The translations under genes were made by a program, and so were the position numbers. A stretch of DNA of 64,000 nt from Owenia fusiformis. Taxonomy: Eukaryota; Annelida; Polychaeta; Sabellida; Oweniidae. The notes under the pieces were generated by a model that did not search any database, was not told the DNA's origin, and saw nothing but the letters and a program-made list of their open reading frames with translations. Positions 24,201 through 34,640 of the stretch are shown piece by piece; the stretch's first letter is position 1, and the number at the start of each line of letters is the position of its first letter. Location: positions 6,403,525 through 6,467,524 of the forward strand of contig CAIIXF020000004.1 of the NCBI GenBank assembly GCA_903813345.2, written 5' to 3'.

Positions 24201-24478
24201 TTATTCAACTTGTCGGGCAAGCAATTCAATCACAAGGACATTTTATTACAGAAAATCCCGAAGCTTACGCTATAATGTTACGTCAGAAACACGCCAAGGG
24301 CTTCCAGATGCACCACATGACGACACCAACTTTCATACACGCCACACACGACGCAGAAGTCGGTAATGGAAGTGTCGGCAATGTACAGGCCAGTAGTGGG
24401 AGTATCAAGGTGCCATGTGTAAATCCAAGTGTAAACAGTGGCTTTAGAAACGATGAGGGTTCAACTCCGGCATTATAA
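3281..24478 (+). CDS. Amt-family ammonium transporter (12 exons)
   Basis: Spliced exons: 3281-3392, 5431-5520, 10104-10334, 10756-10880, 11193-11327, 14481-14562, 15680-15831, 16080-16218, 16429-16541, 19691-19817, 21849-21998, 24201-24478. All junctions are GT-AG and in phase, giving 577 aa. The product is a polytopic plasma-membrane protein expected to move ammonium/ammonia. Family marks seen: [17 protein letters not shown], a conserved [10 protein letters not shown] block, the pore-histidine regions [13 protein letters not shown] and VHMGGGIWG, and the C-terminal cytosolic stretch [14 protein letters not shown] typical of Amt regulation of the pore. The start was chosen because ATG 3281 opens the extracellular N-terminus just before the first helix. 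Intron 5 contains an antisense SLC22-like gene and intron 9 a minisatellite made of exon-10 copies. The family (Amt/Mep/Rh) is sure; the paralogue is not. Confidence 0.93.
3778..3842. repeat. Short dispersed repeat, second copy
   Basis: This segment shares GACTTCACTTCTTAGAAGAG and a downstream GACTCTGC-CGCAGGGTA block with about 1245-1305. It lies in AMT intron 1. The similarity covers about 60 bp with scattered substitutions. The nature of the element is unknown. Confidence 0.5.
4619..5007. repeat. Tandem repeat, three units of 125-130 bp
   Basis: Three consecutive units begin GCTTAGC and contain TTCAGTGTTCTCTCAAGACA followed by an AATATTGCGATGAAATAATTC block. Unit 1 is 125 bp and unit 2 is 130 bp, with a 5-base insertion near its start. 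The copies are nearly identical, so the expansion looks recent. It lies in AMT intron 1. Confidence 0.85.
6163..6245. repeat. Foldback hairpin
   Basis: CCATTCTTGA..GAGCTTTGATAAT on the left pairs with ATTATCAAAGC..TCAAGAATGG on the right, around a loop of about 35 bases. It lies in AMT intron 2 and is non-coding. Confidence 0.6.
8342..8474 (-). repeat. CCCGTAGCCAG-family element, copy 1
   Basis: A non-coding element reads on the minus strand from CAGGCCCGTAGCCAG through a G-rich stretch, an AATGGTGAAAATC-like block and a TTTTGAAAGAATTTTTGGCC block. It includes a run of about 17 C on the plus strand near 8434-8450. The family has at least five copies in this window. Confidence 0.7.
9747..9876 (+). 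repeat. CCCGTAGCCAG-family element, copy 2
   Basis: It starts CAGGCCCGTAGCCAG and ends in a degraded inverted version of the same sequence (CCTACCTATGGGTCTG). That suggests terminal inverted repeats of about 15 bp, so the family is probably a non-autonomous DNA element. It lies in AMT intron 2, about 230 bp before exon 3. Confidence 0.65.
12981..13320. repeat. Direct duplication flanking an inserted repeat, in the SLC22 intron
   Basis: A block of about 90-105 bp (TAGTGTCAATTCACCCAGCA ... GATCAATACAGGGTGCAG) occurs at about 12981-13088 and again at about 13229-13320. The first copy has an extra ~19 bases. Between them sits a partial CCCGTAGCCAG-family element (from 13089). The duplication is much longer than a target-site duplication. 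Confidence 0.75.
13089..13225 (+). repeat. CCCGTAGCCAG-family element, copy 3
   Basis: It begins CAGGCCCGTAGCCAGAATTT, has two G-rich GGGGGTTCACTTT blocks, then AGAATGGTGAAAAACTGCAT and a TTTTGAAAG block. It lies inside the single intron of the SLC22-like gene. The right inverted end is missing, so this copy looks truncated. Confidence 0.7.
14778..14925. repeat. GAATGATTTGAAGTGCAATAC foldback element, copy 1
   Basis: The left arm AATGATTTGAAGTGCAATAC is matched in reverse complement near 14885-14922. The element lies in AMT intron 6. The same terminal sequence borders a second copy near 48073-48315, so this is a repeat family and not a chance hairpin. Confidence 0.6.
15219..15591. repeat. 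Two adjacent foldbacks in AMT intron 6
   Basis: The first pairs TTATAACATACCTATGATGA (about 15222) with its complement ending near 15473. The second pairs TTATGTCACTATCGTGGCA (15478) with its complement ending at 15591, around a loop containing CTCGG. The two abut, as a composite of hairpins or two successive insertions. Confidence 0.65.
16850..19690 (+). repeat. Minisatellite of about 30 copies of a 93-bp splice-acceptor plus exon-10 unit
   Basis: The unit starts GGACTTGCGTGGAATCTTGC and ends TTGTATTTGCTTCTGTAG. It reads in the AMT frame as [20 protein letters not shown] then [10 protein letters not shown] and TAG, and so matches the first 23 residues of the true exon 10 (from 19691). The end of each unit is an intact polypyrimidine tract and acceptor AG for the next copy. 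Most units are 93 bp (31 codons). Variants of 97 bp (an added AATT), 94 bp and 92 bp also occur and shift the frame. The array fills most of intron 9. The many open frames on both strands here are repeat artefacts. Confidence 0.95.
17761..19068 (+). repeat. Higher-order duplication of a seven-unit block within the array
   Basis: The 654-bp block 17761-18414 is repeated almost exactly at 18415-19068. It comprises five 93-bp units, one 97-bp unit and one 92-bp unit, and the same private variants recur in the same order (GCGTTTGTAG acceptor, GTGTTGAGTCTCTGG, GGCGTGGCGTCTCGG). This is a higher-order repeat, implying one recent unequal crossover or slippage step involving seven units. Confidence 0.85.
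20110..21210. repeat. Long tandem repeat, about 2.4 copies of 440-475 bp
   Basis: Repeat landmarks are a CAAAACGCCATAACTTCCGA-like start (about 20120, 20590, 21030), AATTTGGAGAACTTTTTATT and ACACCATATCTCAAAAGTGG. Copies differ by scattered substitutions and indels, so this is older than the exon minisatellite. It lies in AMT intron 10. No coding potential is seen. Confidence 0.75.
22102..22269. repeat. Foldback element with GGTGTAAAA ends
   Basis: The outer ends GGTGTAAAA and TTTTACACC are inverted, and an inner pair AAATTATGGTCC / GGACCATAATTT is also inverted. It is about 168 bp long, non-coding, and lies just after AMT exon 11. Confidence 0.6.
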
Positions 24479-25812
24479 GACAGTAATCTCAAAGACAAAG
24501 GGTGATTTTTAATGCCTGAGATATACACATTGACGCGTTTCGTCCAGTGAATATCGGATGCGATCGCATGTGTATTTATCCAAATAAGTTTAATAGTTGG
24601 ATAAGCACTGGACGAAATGACGGTATAATTTATTGGGTATTGTTACACCCTTGTATGGACTTCATTTTTGGCTCATTGGCAATATATTGTAATAAGCGGT
24701 CTTAGGAATATATCGGCGGATCAGTTTTTAATTTTATTCAACATAGATTTTAACTGTTATAGTGTAGTATGTGTGAGAGGGATCGGGGCAAAATACCATT
24801 TTCTTCAATGATTGTATTTTAACAAAAGATCAGATCAGACAACTATTTCCACATCTATAGTTTCTTGAATATGAAGAAATGACCCGACCTCCTTCCCTTA
24901 ACAGAAAATGTTTGCAAAACGTCACTGATTTTTGTTCCTGACGTGGATCTTATATTTATCGTGTATTTGTTATTTTGTTTATCATCTATCCGTGTTGGAG
25001 TTTATGTATTATTCTTTCTACATATATATCCAAGTAATTTTTAGACAGTTTTTTGTACAGTAATACTCAGATGGCATAATTCAATCATATAAAAAATGCC
25101 ACTTATTTTTGCCTTGACATGGGCTGTCAATAAAGGATTTGCTGAGTAACTTTGAAATCTCGTTGAAGTCTCGTTTTAGTGTGATTATAGGAGATGTGCA
25201 TTTTAAACCATCAAAGACCAACATTTTCCTCTATTTGATGGCACATTTGTATTCTGTCATGTGTAATGACATTCAATGAAATATTAATTTAAAGGTATTC
25301 AAATATACATTATGCCAATTGAATCCCAGCGACAGTATGGCGTTAATTTGTTTATGTAGAGACTAGAGAATATGACATTCGGATCATAAATTTAGTGATC
25401 AAAATACTCAATTCTGGCTGGATAATAGGAAGTAGATTTTTGTGGCATATCTCTTGAATACACACCCTTTCTGAAATAAGACTAGTGTAGATTATTGAGA
25501 TACGATCTCATTCGGTAGACTAAGAACATAAATGTAGGCCACTATACAGGTATACTGTATACCTTTGTCTTAAACTTCAATTAATAACAAGTACTGTATA
25601 AGTGGTATTTATTCCAAGTGATTAATTTGCCGAATGGTCGAATAGTCTAAGGCTATGTGTTTAAATATCGTCATCATACCCTTTATGCGTATCGATGAAA
25701 TATGTCTATAAAGGTATCCAAAATGTATCATACATCAAACTGTCAATATGTCAGTCAGTTATTGTGTAAATATTACTCAAGTCGGTATGTACACGTATTT
25801 GTGATTAATAAA
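24479..25812 (+). promoter_or_regulatory. AMT 3' UTR region: stem-loop and candidate poly(A) signals
   Basis: About 60 bp past the stop, TTTCGTCCAGTG (24540) and CACTGGACGAAA (about 24607) can form a stem enclosing roughly 55 bases. Candidate poly(A) signals AATAAA stand at 25129-25134 and 25807-25812. The true mRNA end cannot be decided by eye. Confidence 0.4.
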
Positions 25813-27686
25813 ACTAAGTTATGAATCTCAAAAAGTGTTTTTGATGACGCTCAAACATTAAATACAACTTTGTCACGTTGTTGTATTCACCAATGAGAAG
25901 AGTCTTTTACTGACACTTCCTTCAACAAGTTTGAAACTTATTGCTAGGGTCAAATTGGCAAAGTATCAGTTTCGAATTGGAGAGTCAAGTTGTTGCCTTT
26001 ACAACCGTTCAGCAAATGACCTTGAGTGGTTTGTTGGTTAAACAGAAGTTCCGTTCCAGATCACTTACCAAAGCCTGTCCTTTCACCTAAATCAAACTTG
26101 TCAAACTTTAGGCTCACTGTTATCCAGTAACAGAAGATTCAAACATAAAAGGTGTTAACATGTTATCCAATAGAGAATCTTCAAATTGCAAAACTTATGG
26201 AGGGGTGTACCTGTATATACTGTGTATTATAAACAAGTGTAAAAATACAACAAATCCATACGCTTGCTTTTTATCATATTAATGACGTGAATTCTACAGT
26301 TAGTCCTAGGATCAATTACTATATTCAGATGATAAACCTTTCTGTCTCTTTATGGAATAAAGAAAGAATAATCGCTATCCATATGCACGAGACATTTGCG
26401 TAAGATTAAATAGTCTTTCCATTTTCAAGCAATTCCAAATCCACGTTGAATGACATTATGACTGGTGATCCACTCAATTACGCTGGAACCCTTTCTGTAA
26501 CAAAATGTCGGAACGTCGAAGGTACGATTTTTCTTTTTTCCTTATTTCACACGTTGTATGCAGAATTCCATCAGTATTTCGCAAACATGTAAATTTTCTA
26601 AAATATATGATACTGATACACGTTTATGAGAAAAAATGTCGTGGGGATTATGCCTTCGACGCGTGAAATAAGGAAAAAAGAAAAATCGTACCTTCGACGT
26701 TCCGACATTTTGTTACCGAAACGAACGGTTTCAGTAAGCAACGTAATCGAGCGGATCACCAGTGATTATATAAGATGAAGAATGCCCACATATCCACAAG
26801 GTAGAATAGTTGTGTTGTACTTTATTTAATTTTGTCTTCAGTCTCTAGATGAGTTTGGTGTACTAGATTTAACATTCCATTTAATAATTTATTAAATTCC
26901 AGCAGTACTGACTATTTCGATTCCATCAATTTAATTTTGACGATTCTCATCTTTGAATGTTCAATATCGATCTTATTTGGTAAGATATATCAATTATCTT
27001 TATAAATGATAAACAAAATAAATACAGCAAACGCTGAACGTTTTTGAATAGATTGAGTCTAGATATTTTACGATCTTTATTCCTTATGGCCAGTAAGCTT
27101 TGCGTATTAACTAAGATTACAATTCAATTTATATTAAAGTTACACCCCATTCTTGAAGTTTTGCAACGGGATATTCCATCTTGAGCAATGCCAATTTAAA
27201 CTTATAGACAAAGGTCATATATTCCCTTCCTGTAGAAGAACTAAATCAATATTCAAAATAAAGACTCGTTAACATGATATTGGATTCCCCTCGCCAAAAT
27301 TTTGTCTACACATATCATCACATATATAGGTGTCATGCCTAAAACGGGACTGATCCATACCATGACAAATGCATGCATATTTCTATTCATTAATGCCTAT
27401 TTGTAAAAATAGAAATGAAAGCTATTGAAGAAAAAATACATTTTGTTTTTTACTGAAGGCATGTATAAATCGAATACACATTGAATATTGGTTTTAAGCA
27501 ATCGTGAAAAGAAATGTTGGTTCTAAACAAATATTTCGTGATACACTTGAATATTTAGCATTTCTTCCTGGTTCATTGGAACTCAACACTTCCCTGTGTG
27601 TTGTGTTGCGTTAATATAATGTGTATGAGTGTGTCCGATGTTTATAAGCATACCTGGATGAGGATAGAATGGGATCCTATCGGAGC
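25813..27686. other. Intergenic region between AMT and the receptor gene
   Basis: No coding exon was recognised. The stretch holds one copy of the ACTGGTGATC inverted-repeat element (26461-26763). The promoter of the receptor gene should lie in the last part, but no motif stands out. Confidence 0.4.
26461..26763. mobile_element. ACTGGTGATC inverted-repeat element, copy 1 (MITE-like)
   Basis: It begins ACTGGTGATCCACTC and ends GGATCACCAGT. Inner arms AAAATGTCGGAACGTCGAAG and the TTTTCTTTTTTCCTTATTTC segment are also inverted, giving a nearly full-length palindrome around an AT-rich centre. A second copy lies at 43174-43398. There is no transposase, so it is non-autonomous. Confidence 0.8.
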
Positions 27687-30600
27687 ATGGGAAGACATTT
27701 TGATATTTTGCTGTTGCTGTTACTTCGAGTGATATATTGTATAGCAGGTAAACTATTTCGATCTTTTTTTTCAGTGTATTTGAAGGATATGAAAGTGACA
27801 TCTCACAGTAATTTTAAATAATGTAATTATTTTAAATGTTATCGCTTATGCCATGACATTACTTACTTCCCATGGGGTATTTTATGTTCTGATGGATTCA
27901 CGAATTTTGCGCCACGCTCTGAGAAAAGGCTTGCCAATAGCAATGAGAAAAGGCTTGCCAATAGCAATGAGAAAAGGCTTGCCAATAGCAATAAATTTCG
28001 ATTCTGTAAGACACTACTGAGGCTCCCAGACAGATCGATATTATTCTCTATCTCCAGTTGTTTAGTTTTAGGTGGTATGAGTATTTATGAACATGAATCG
28101 CAAAAATAAAATCTGAGAGAAGAACTTAAAGCTAGCTTCCCACTCTAAGATTGTATATATATTATTCAAAGTCTATCTATAATTTTAGGGTCTAGAGAAA
28201 TTAAAACGTGTCCTGGAGCCAAAGGAATTACAGGCGGATGTCCAGGAGGTGGAATTATAAAGCTGAAGTCGCTCATCGTGGGAGCAAATATTAGAAGCCC
28301 CGAAGTGTCATGTGGTCAATTTAGACCAAAAGACTGTAGAGATCTTAAACATACGTTCAAATTCTACACATTTGTACAGTTTGATGCTTCAAGATTTGAT
28401 GAAAGTGTCGCAGTTCCTGGCTTTGAGAGCACTTGCTATGACGAAAACCTAGTACAAAATAAATACATTCATCTTAAGTATGCCTGTATAACAGGTAAGC
28501 TTAGTTGAAATGATTAAACGTACCTTGACTATATATTATGTAATACATAATTTACGGACAAGTTTAGCCAGGATTGTGTTAAGTATAGCAACCAAATGTA
28601 TAATATATTAGATATCTTTAACCTTAGGTATATTTAATATAATCACCGACTCCATTTTAATTTTTCAGCCAACACTATAGCACGACTAGGAGAAAATAAA
28701 ACAATATCAAGCATGCCTGAAATACAGATTCTGAATAAGGCATATCCAAATATAACTTTAGGAAAAGTTAAAAATTATACTTGTAAAATATCCGGACCTG
28801 CTGGGTCTACAGTCAATGTGACATTAATACGTTCTCGTGTTGTAAATGCGGATAAAAACATATCGATTATTGTTCAACAAAGATCGTCACAATGTACAAT
28901 TCCTCATACAACATTTGAAAGCAATTTTGGGAAGGACATTTACACAGGAAGGTATCCGGTTCAACTGTTCTTCAACTCCTCCGAACCTGCGATTTCCATG
29001 ATGTGGCTGTCAATAAAAGGTTTTGTATGTGTTTAGGTTTAAAGTGTGCGCCTGACCCGGCTACGTATAGCACAGAGTTTATACTGGCGGATTAGACTAG
29101 TTCATTTTTTATATGTGTGTGAAAGCTTTCTCTTATTTGCGTTTTTTCGTTTAGTACGGTTTTGTTATAATTGCCGAGGTCATATAACCGGGATGAAACA
29201 ATGATTATCGTTGACTGCCCACACACAAAACATACGTTGAGTGAACAGTGTTATTACAAACAACAGGCTTTAGAATACAAAGCCCAGTAGTGTGATAATA
29301 AGCTGTACACTACCACTGCTGCATGTACATATTAGTAGGGCTCCCAAAGAGTGGATAGGGAGGTTGTGTTTGTCACTTTTAAATTTTATATTTCAAAATT
29401 GTAATTTTACATGTCATAATTTGTTGGTTTCATTCGTTTAGCCAATCAAAACATTGTAAAACAATAAATTGTCTGTTACGTACAATCAATTTTGTTCAGT
29501 TTTAATTAGTTGTCAGAATAGAGTTACGTTCATCTGAATCCATGTATAAAAACAAAAATCTTATTTTCACTTCAAAATACTTCAGTGAGATGAATGCTCG
29601 GAATTGTCACATGCAATAACTTATTGTCGTATTCGTATATCTTCTCGATAGTAGCATTTAGTCGCACATTTGATGCCAGGTCACCTTGTCGCGTACCTCT
29701 TGGGGAGCCCCACATTTATGTGTGTATTCATGGAAGTAAATTCCCCGGTGTAGCCGAGAGCCACAAACTTTTCAACAGCTTCGAAATGGCCAATTTCTCT
29801 CATATATACTCTAAATATTTTATTATTTAGCACCTACAAAGTATTGCTAATAACCATATGTAATTTCAATAAGGAAACTTATCTGGCTACATGTAAATTC
29901 AATATCAACACTAGCTGTTCTCTCAACACGCCCTGGCTTACCTTGTGGTGACAAACCCTGGATTTTCGCTATTTATAGTTTATCAACACCTGGACGCATG
30001 CGCATTTTATAGTTTATCGGGCACTTTAATATACCATATCCCAAAAATAGCTAATAACTAATATCGATAGTGCTTAGTGATAGTATTTTAATGAAAATAT
30101 TTAATTTTTGCAGATGCTAATGGTGGGAGGATCTCAGCAGAATGTTACAACGGAGGACCTTCATTACTTCAATTAACAGAAGTATGTTTGTCACCTGTGA
30201 CCCCACCCTCACCAACAGTCTCGTCGACCTCTCCACCAGTACATCAAACTAAAAATCCCTCGACTCGTGTTACGCAACAAACGAGAGTGACGACCACAAT
30301 GGCTACAACCACCATTCGCTTAAATCAAAGCAAACGGGTACTTAATGTTTAAAGGCTCCCAATATTGCCAAATCGTTCTCCATTAAAAGGGAGTTTAAGC
30401 TTGCATATAAAATCTAAACGTCAACCTATACGTATGGCCGATCGCCCATACAAATGCATCGCTTAAATATTCTCCGTTCACGTTTAGGTTGTTAAAAACA
30501 GTGCAAATTTAAACTCCCTAATGTTGTGTTCCGTAGTCGTTATGGCAAGAGCAATGATACAAGTATAAAATATTGAAATGTAACATTGTTTTAAAGAAAT

Positions 30601-32965
30601 GAACAACTGGTTGAATTTATGAACGACATTTAATCACCAATTCGATAGCGGAATAATTAAAGCAAAAATAGATACATTCTCTCTAGAAGAAGAAGGAACA
30701 GCGTGTTCCGTACCCCTGCGTTTATAAAATCAACTCATGTAATACCTGTATTGTTAATATGCAACAGTTAACAGTCTAGTTGTATTTGCGTTCCATTATT
30801 TCAGCCTCACAACGAAATGACAGAATCCAAGAACTCAACAAAAACAACAGCAACAACAACGCCAATAACAACAATATTCCAAGGCATCACTTCTATCACA
30901 AATGAAATTGAAACGCCCGCGAAATTTGAAAATACAACAGCTAATACTGCCCCTAGTAAAAACGAAATTTCGGAACAAGACGCAGAATTCACCACACAGT
31001 CCGGAGTCACAACAGAAAATGTAACAAATGGCAATGGAACACTACAGGGAACGCTAATGAGGGAGCAGTTTGTTGTTGATGAAGGTAAAGGAAAACTATT
31101 GTAAAACGTTTAATCATCCATGGATTGAGTACTTTACTTACTTCACTTAGATTTTAACCGATACTGCGCTGCCACCTATAATGGGAGTTGGGACGACGCT
31201 AAACACGAATTAGTTTTTCACGATAATGAATATGCGAGTTTTATACGATGTCGTCATGTTTGGAATATACCGTATATAACCAAGATGTGATGAATAAATT
31301 CGTATAAATAAAAAAATAAATGGGAAAACTGACTTTTTATGTAAAAACAACTTCAACTACTTTTACCCCAAATACATGTATCCCCTGTCTTAATTATCGT
31401 ATTTAATTTCCAGCCGTTATCATTGGACCTGTCGTGGTAGCAATCGTCATCATCCTCCTCATACTCATTATAATTTTCTTCGTAAAAAGGCGAAGAGGGT
31501 GAGTACATACGTCGCGATAAAATGATACAAGTTTGAATTGAATATATACTGTATATAATAAGACAACACTAAGGGCGCTAAAACTAAGTCGAACATACGT
31601 GGATGTCAATTTCTTAGTCATTTAATCATATAAATAATGTAAGTAATCCTTAAAGAGGAATCTACTTGCCTTATAACAGTATCTCACGTTATAGAATAAG
31701 GTAAAACAAAAAAAAGAAAAATATAACTAAGAAATCAATGTACGAGTTTACATAGATCATTTCATATATTTTTTTAAATGACCGTTTACAGAATGCAATG
31801 TGTCTGCACACAAGTTCCAAAGTCGCACGATAGTGATGCTATCGAGCTGGAATCAACAACTATATCACACCCTGATGGTGGCTTACATAATGCACCCGAT
31901 GCTGACATAAATGAATCTAACCAATCATCAAACAATATGGAACATGTAACAGAAAATTACCATAACGTTTATGCAACTGCAGATGAGTCACGTGTAAGAC
32001 TTCCACCCGAAGGCATGTCAATTGATGGTGATTATGATGCAATTGCAATACAGGTTGAAAATGATAAGTTGAACAACCTCGTACCTTCAGTTGATGATTA
32101 TAAATCCAAACGTATCGAGCAGCACGGTGACACAAACAAAATTAACCATTTGAGCACACAATCGGATACCAACCCAATAAACCAAATTACTGCCATTGAA
32201 CCAGTAGTAAGAGACTCAGAATGCTCTAAAACAAGTACAAATGATCTGTATACGCATGTAAAGAAGCAAGACATCAAGTCCAAACAAATAAAAACGGTTG
32301 ATACACAAGGCGATATTCCTAAAAATCCTAAAGTACCAGAAAAAACTTGGGGTGACCAAACTTACAGTGACGTAACTCTATCAAAGGGAAATATCAATGG
32401 AGAGTTTGTAAGAGAAAGTCAAATGGTAGAAAATGAAATTTACAATGACTCTGTTATTCCTCCATGCTACCAAACAGAAAATGCATTGAGTAAGCATATT
32501 AATCTCACACATGATGAAAACACGACTGTTCGAGAAAGTCAAATGATAGAGAACGATTTATACAATGATGTAAATGTTGACAATAATATTGAAAAATTCC
32601 CTGGGTTAGGCACTTCTGTGGGTGAAGACATCAATGCCACAAATGAAAGGGATATTCCTGTACGGGCGAATCAAATGATTGATAACGATATATACAATGA
32701 CACTAGTACTAAGCAAAGTCAAGATTTCGAAAAAACAAAAATGAACGAATCAAAAGATACTAAAATCCAACAAGAGAACCCTTTCAGTGTTCGAGAGAAT
32801 CAAATGATAGTGAATGATATTTACAATGATTTAGATTATGACATTGGTGCAAAGCACGATAAACCAAGTATGTCAGGAATTGATGACCTTAAAAGTGAGA
32901 ACAATGCTCCGGTCAGAAAGAGCCAGATGATAGTAAATGAGATATACAATGATCTCAACTTTTAA
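27687..32965 (+). CDS. Lectin-like type I receptor with tyrosine-repeat tail (7 exons)
   Basis: Exons 27687-27747, 28189-28494, 28669-29019, 30114-30337, 30805-31084, 31414-31498, 31792-32965 join in frame to 826 aa. Exon 1 is a signal peptide (MGRHFDILLLLLLRVIYCIA). Exon 2 looks like a divergent SUEL/galactose-binding-lectin domain: CPGGGIIKLKSLIVGANI near the start and KYIHLKYAC at the end, as in that fold. Exon 3 plus the start of exon 4 is CUB-like (weak). Exons 4-5 encode a Ser/Thr/Pro-rich, probably O-glycosylated stalk. Exon 6 is the membrane helix followed by KRRRG. The 390-residue tail carries five copies of V-R-x-x-Q-M-[IV]-x-N-[ED]-[IL]-Y-N-D, tyrosines about 653, 693, 737, 780, 821, plus other YxxV/I sites. 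The flanks of the ectodomain exons are phase 1, as in shuffled modules. The donor after exon 3 (AAAG|GTTTTG) is weak. I do not recognise the gene; a surface recognition/signalling receptor is inferred. Confidence 0.82.
27920..27992. repeat. 24-bp tandem repeat, three copies
   Basis: TGAGAAAAGGCTTGCCAATA plus GCAA occurs three times head to tail with no substitutions over the core. It lies in intron 1 of the receptor gene, about 200 bp before the lectin-like exon. Confidence 0.9.
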
Positions 32966-33085
32966 ACTGGTGATCATTAAAAAAGACGTTGGCCTTGGAA
33001 TAAGACAAGCCAATAATTTGGATTATTACCACCTTGCCGGGCCAGTTCTAGGGGTTTTAGTGCTAGTTTAGAAGGCGTTTATTTT

Positions 33086-33588
33086 ACTTTATTATGCACC
33101 TCATTAAAATACTCAAATCTGATTGGTTCTTAGTTGCTTGTAATTTGGCAATACTCTGCTCTTTTCTGAAAACTGCCGGATATTTTTTTAATATCTGACC
33201 CTTTCGAGAAAAAGGGTCGGATATTTTTTTCAATGTTTTTTGCAACATTCCCACTTCAGAGTTTTATTTCTTAATAACTGGAGTACTACTTAAAGCTTAC
33301 ATCTGAAACTGGCGGAAAATAGAAGAAAAAATGTACTTAATCAATCACAATTACCCTTATCATTCAAAAGTTACATATAATTCTGCAAGAACGTCTCGAA
33401 TAAATAAAAAATAAATTCCCGGGGCAAATATTGTCGTCCAGTGTAGCGAATAAACTGGCCGGAAGTCGTCTGAGTTTTGAAAGAAAAAATAAATAAATGT
33501 CAAAATAATGTCAACTAAACGACAGTCAGAGCCTGTACTCCAGTAAGTACTCCACTTAACTTTGATTGGGAGGTGCATAATAAAACAA
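33086..33588. repeat. Foldback element with TTTATTATGCACCTC ends
   Basis: TTTATTATGCACCTC at the left end (about 33086-33102) is matched by its complement AGGTGCATAATAAA ending near 33585. Internally there is a smaller hairpin around 33178-33235 (GGATATTTTTTTAATATCTGACC... with GGGTCGGATATTTTTTT). Non-coding. Confidence 0.55.
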
Positions 33589-33729
33589 ATACTGGATGAT
33601 CAGGAGCTGGATATGGCCAGAATACCTATCCTCGAAAAAATATTGGGCTCGGCTGCCGCCTCGCCCAATATTTTTTCTCGAATAGGTATTCTGCCATATC
33701 CAGCTCCTGATCATCCAGTATTTGTTTAA
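33581..33729. repeat. Near-perfect palindrome with GC-rich loop
   Basis: Arms of about 65 bp (ACAAATACTGGATGATCAGG ... AAAAAATATTGGGC) are almost exact reverse complements around a loop CTCGGCTGCCGCCTCG. It abuts the preceding foldback. Very low divergence between arms implies a recent origin or homogenisation. Confidence 0.85.
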
Positions 33730-33873
33730 TATCGACCTGAGAAATGTGTGACGTCATAGTGGTGGTCCATATGGACCGGTCTAGAATATATTCTTGACCG
33801 GCAATTTTCCCCGGGAAATTAGATATCGTCCAATGCGTAAGATTTTCTTGCTGTTTCAGTCCTGGTCGTTAAC

Positions 33874-34003
33874 GGTGGTAATAATACTAATAACGTTATT
33901 TCTGCGAGCAATATAGTGAAATATTGGACCTTGAGCCTTCGGCCCTCGGTCCAATATTTCACTATATCGCCCTTAGAAATGACGTTATTGTACTATTATC
34001 TAT
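33874..34003. repeat. Palindrome with CCTTCGGCCCTCGG loop
   Basis: ATATAGTGAAATATTGGACC is exactly inverted as GGTCCAATATTTCACTATAT, with a short GC-rich loop. Outer arms around AATAACGTTATTTCT also pair, with mismatches. It has the same design as 33581-33729 and 56501-56646. Confidence 0.8.
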
Positions 34004-34439
34004 TTTATTTCATTTTCTGGCCGATCAGAATTAGAATCTTCATTCTATATATAACAATAGATGAATTTCCCCTTTACCTAGACTTGATGAAATTGAGCAT
34101 AACCATACACATCGACCTAGAGCGTCGGTTTAGGAGAAGACACATTGCACTTGTAATATAATTTGTATGACCATTTAAAAAAACATGCTTAAAATCCTGT
34201 CTTTGGTGACAAACTTACTTCTTACTAAACTTACATCCCCCGCTTCTTCGGTCGAGCCTGCATTTTAAATAGCTTTTTCATTTAAAGTGCAACGGAGTGT
34301 CATAATTATTCGAATCCAATCAAGTTTGATATACTACTATATGTAGTACTTCTAGGCAAATACAACGGTTCTAACAGTACTGTGTTATTTAACAATTCTC
34401 ATACATCAATTTTAAACTAAAACATATGCGTTCGTGAAA

Positions 34440-34640
34440 AGCGCTCTATATATTGTACATCGTGTGAATCGAATATATGGAATGCCTACCTGGTCTGTGT
34501 TTGATGAAGAGCCTCAGCTAGATATATTTGCTTGTTTTGTATACACACCTTTTTCGTATCAAACGTAAGGTCTTTGGACTCAGTGCGATTAAATTGGAAG
34601 TCGAAAATAAACCTCTCATAGATAGAGAAAACAATTTCGA
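34440..34640. repeat. Dispersed repeat pair member 1
   Basis: It shares AACGTAAGGTCTTTGGACTC plus flanking similarity (CGAATA..CTACCTGG, GAAGAGC, TTGCTTGT) with about 41240-41455. Divergence and indels are substantial. Identity unknown; possibly remnants of an old transposon. Confidence 0.55.

Noticed and set aside
30807-31034. 75-codon antisense hydrophobic frame
   Set aside because: Reverse reading of the Thr/Asn-rich stalk exon of the receptor; composition explains the hydrophobicity.
32408-32953. Canonical ITIM or ITAM tail
   Set aside because: The residue two before Tyr is D/E and not I/V/L/S, and repeats are ~42 residues apart, not the 6-12 of an ITAM.
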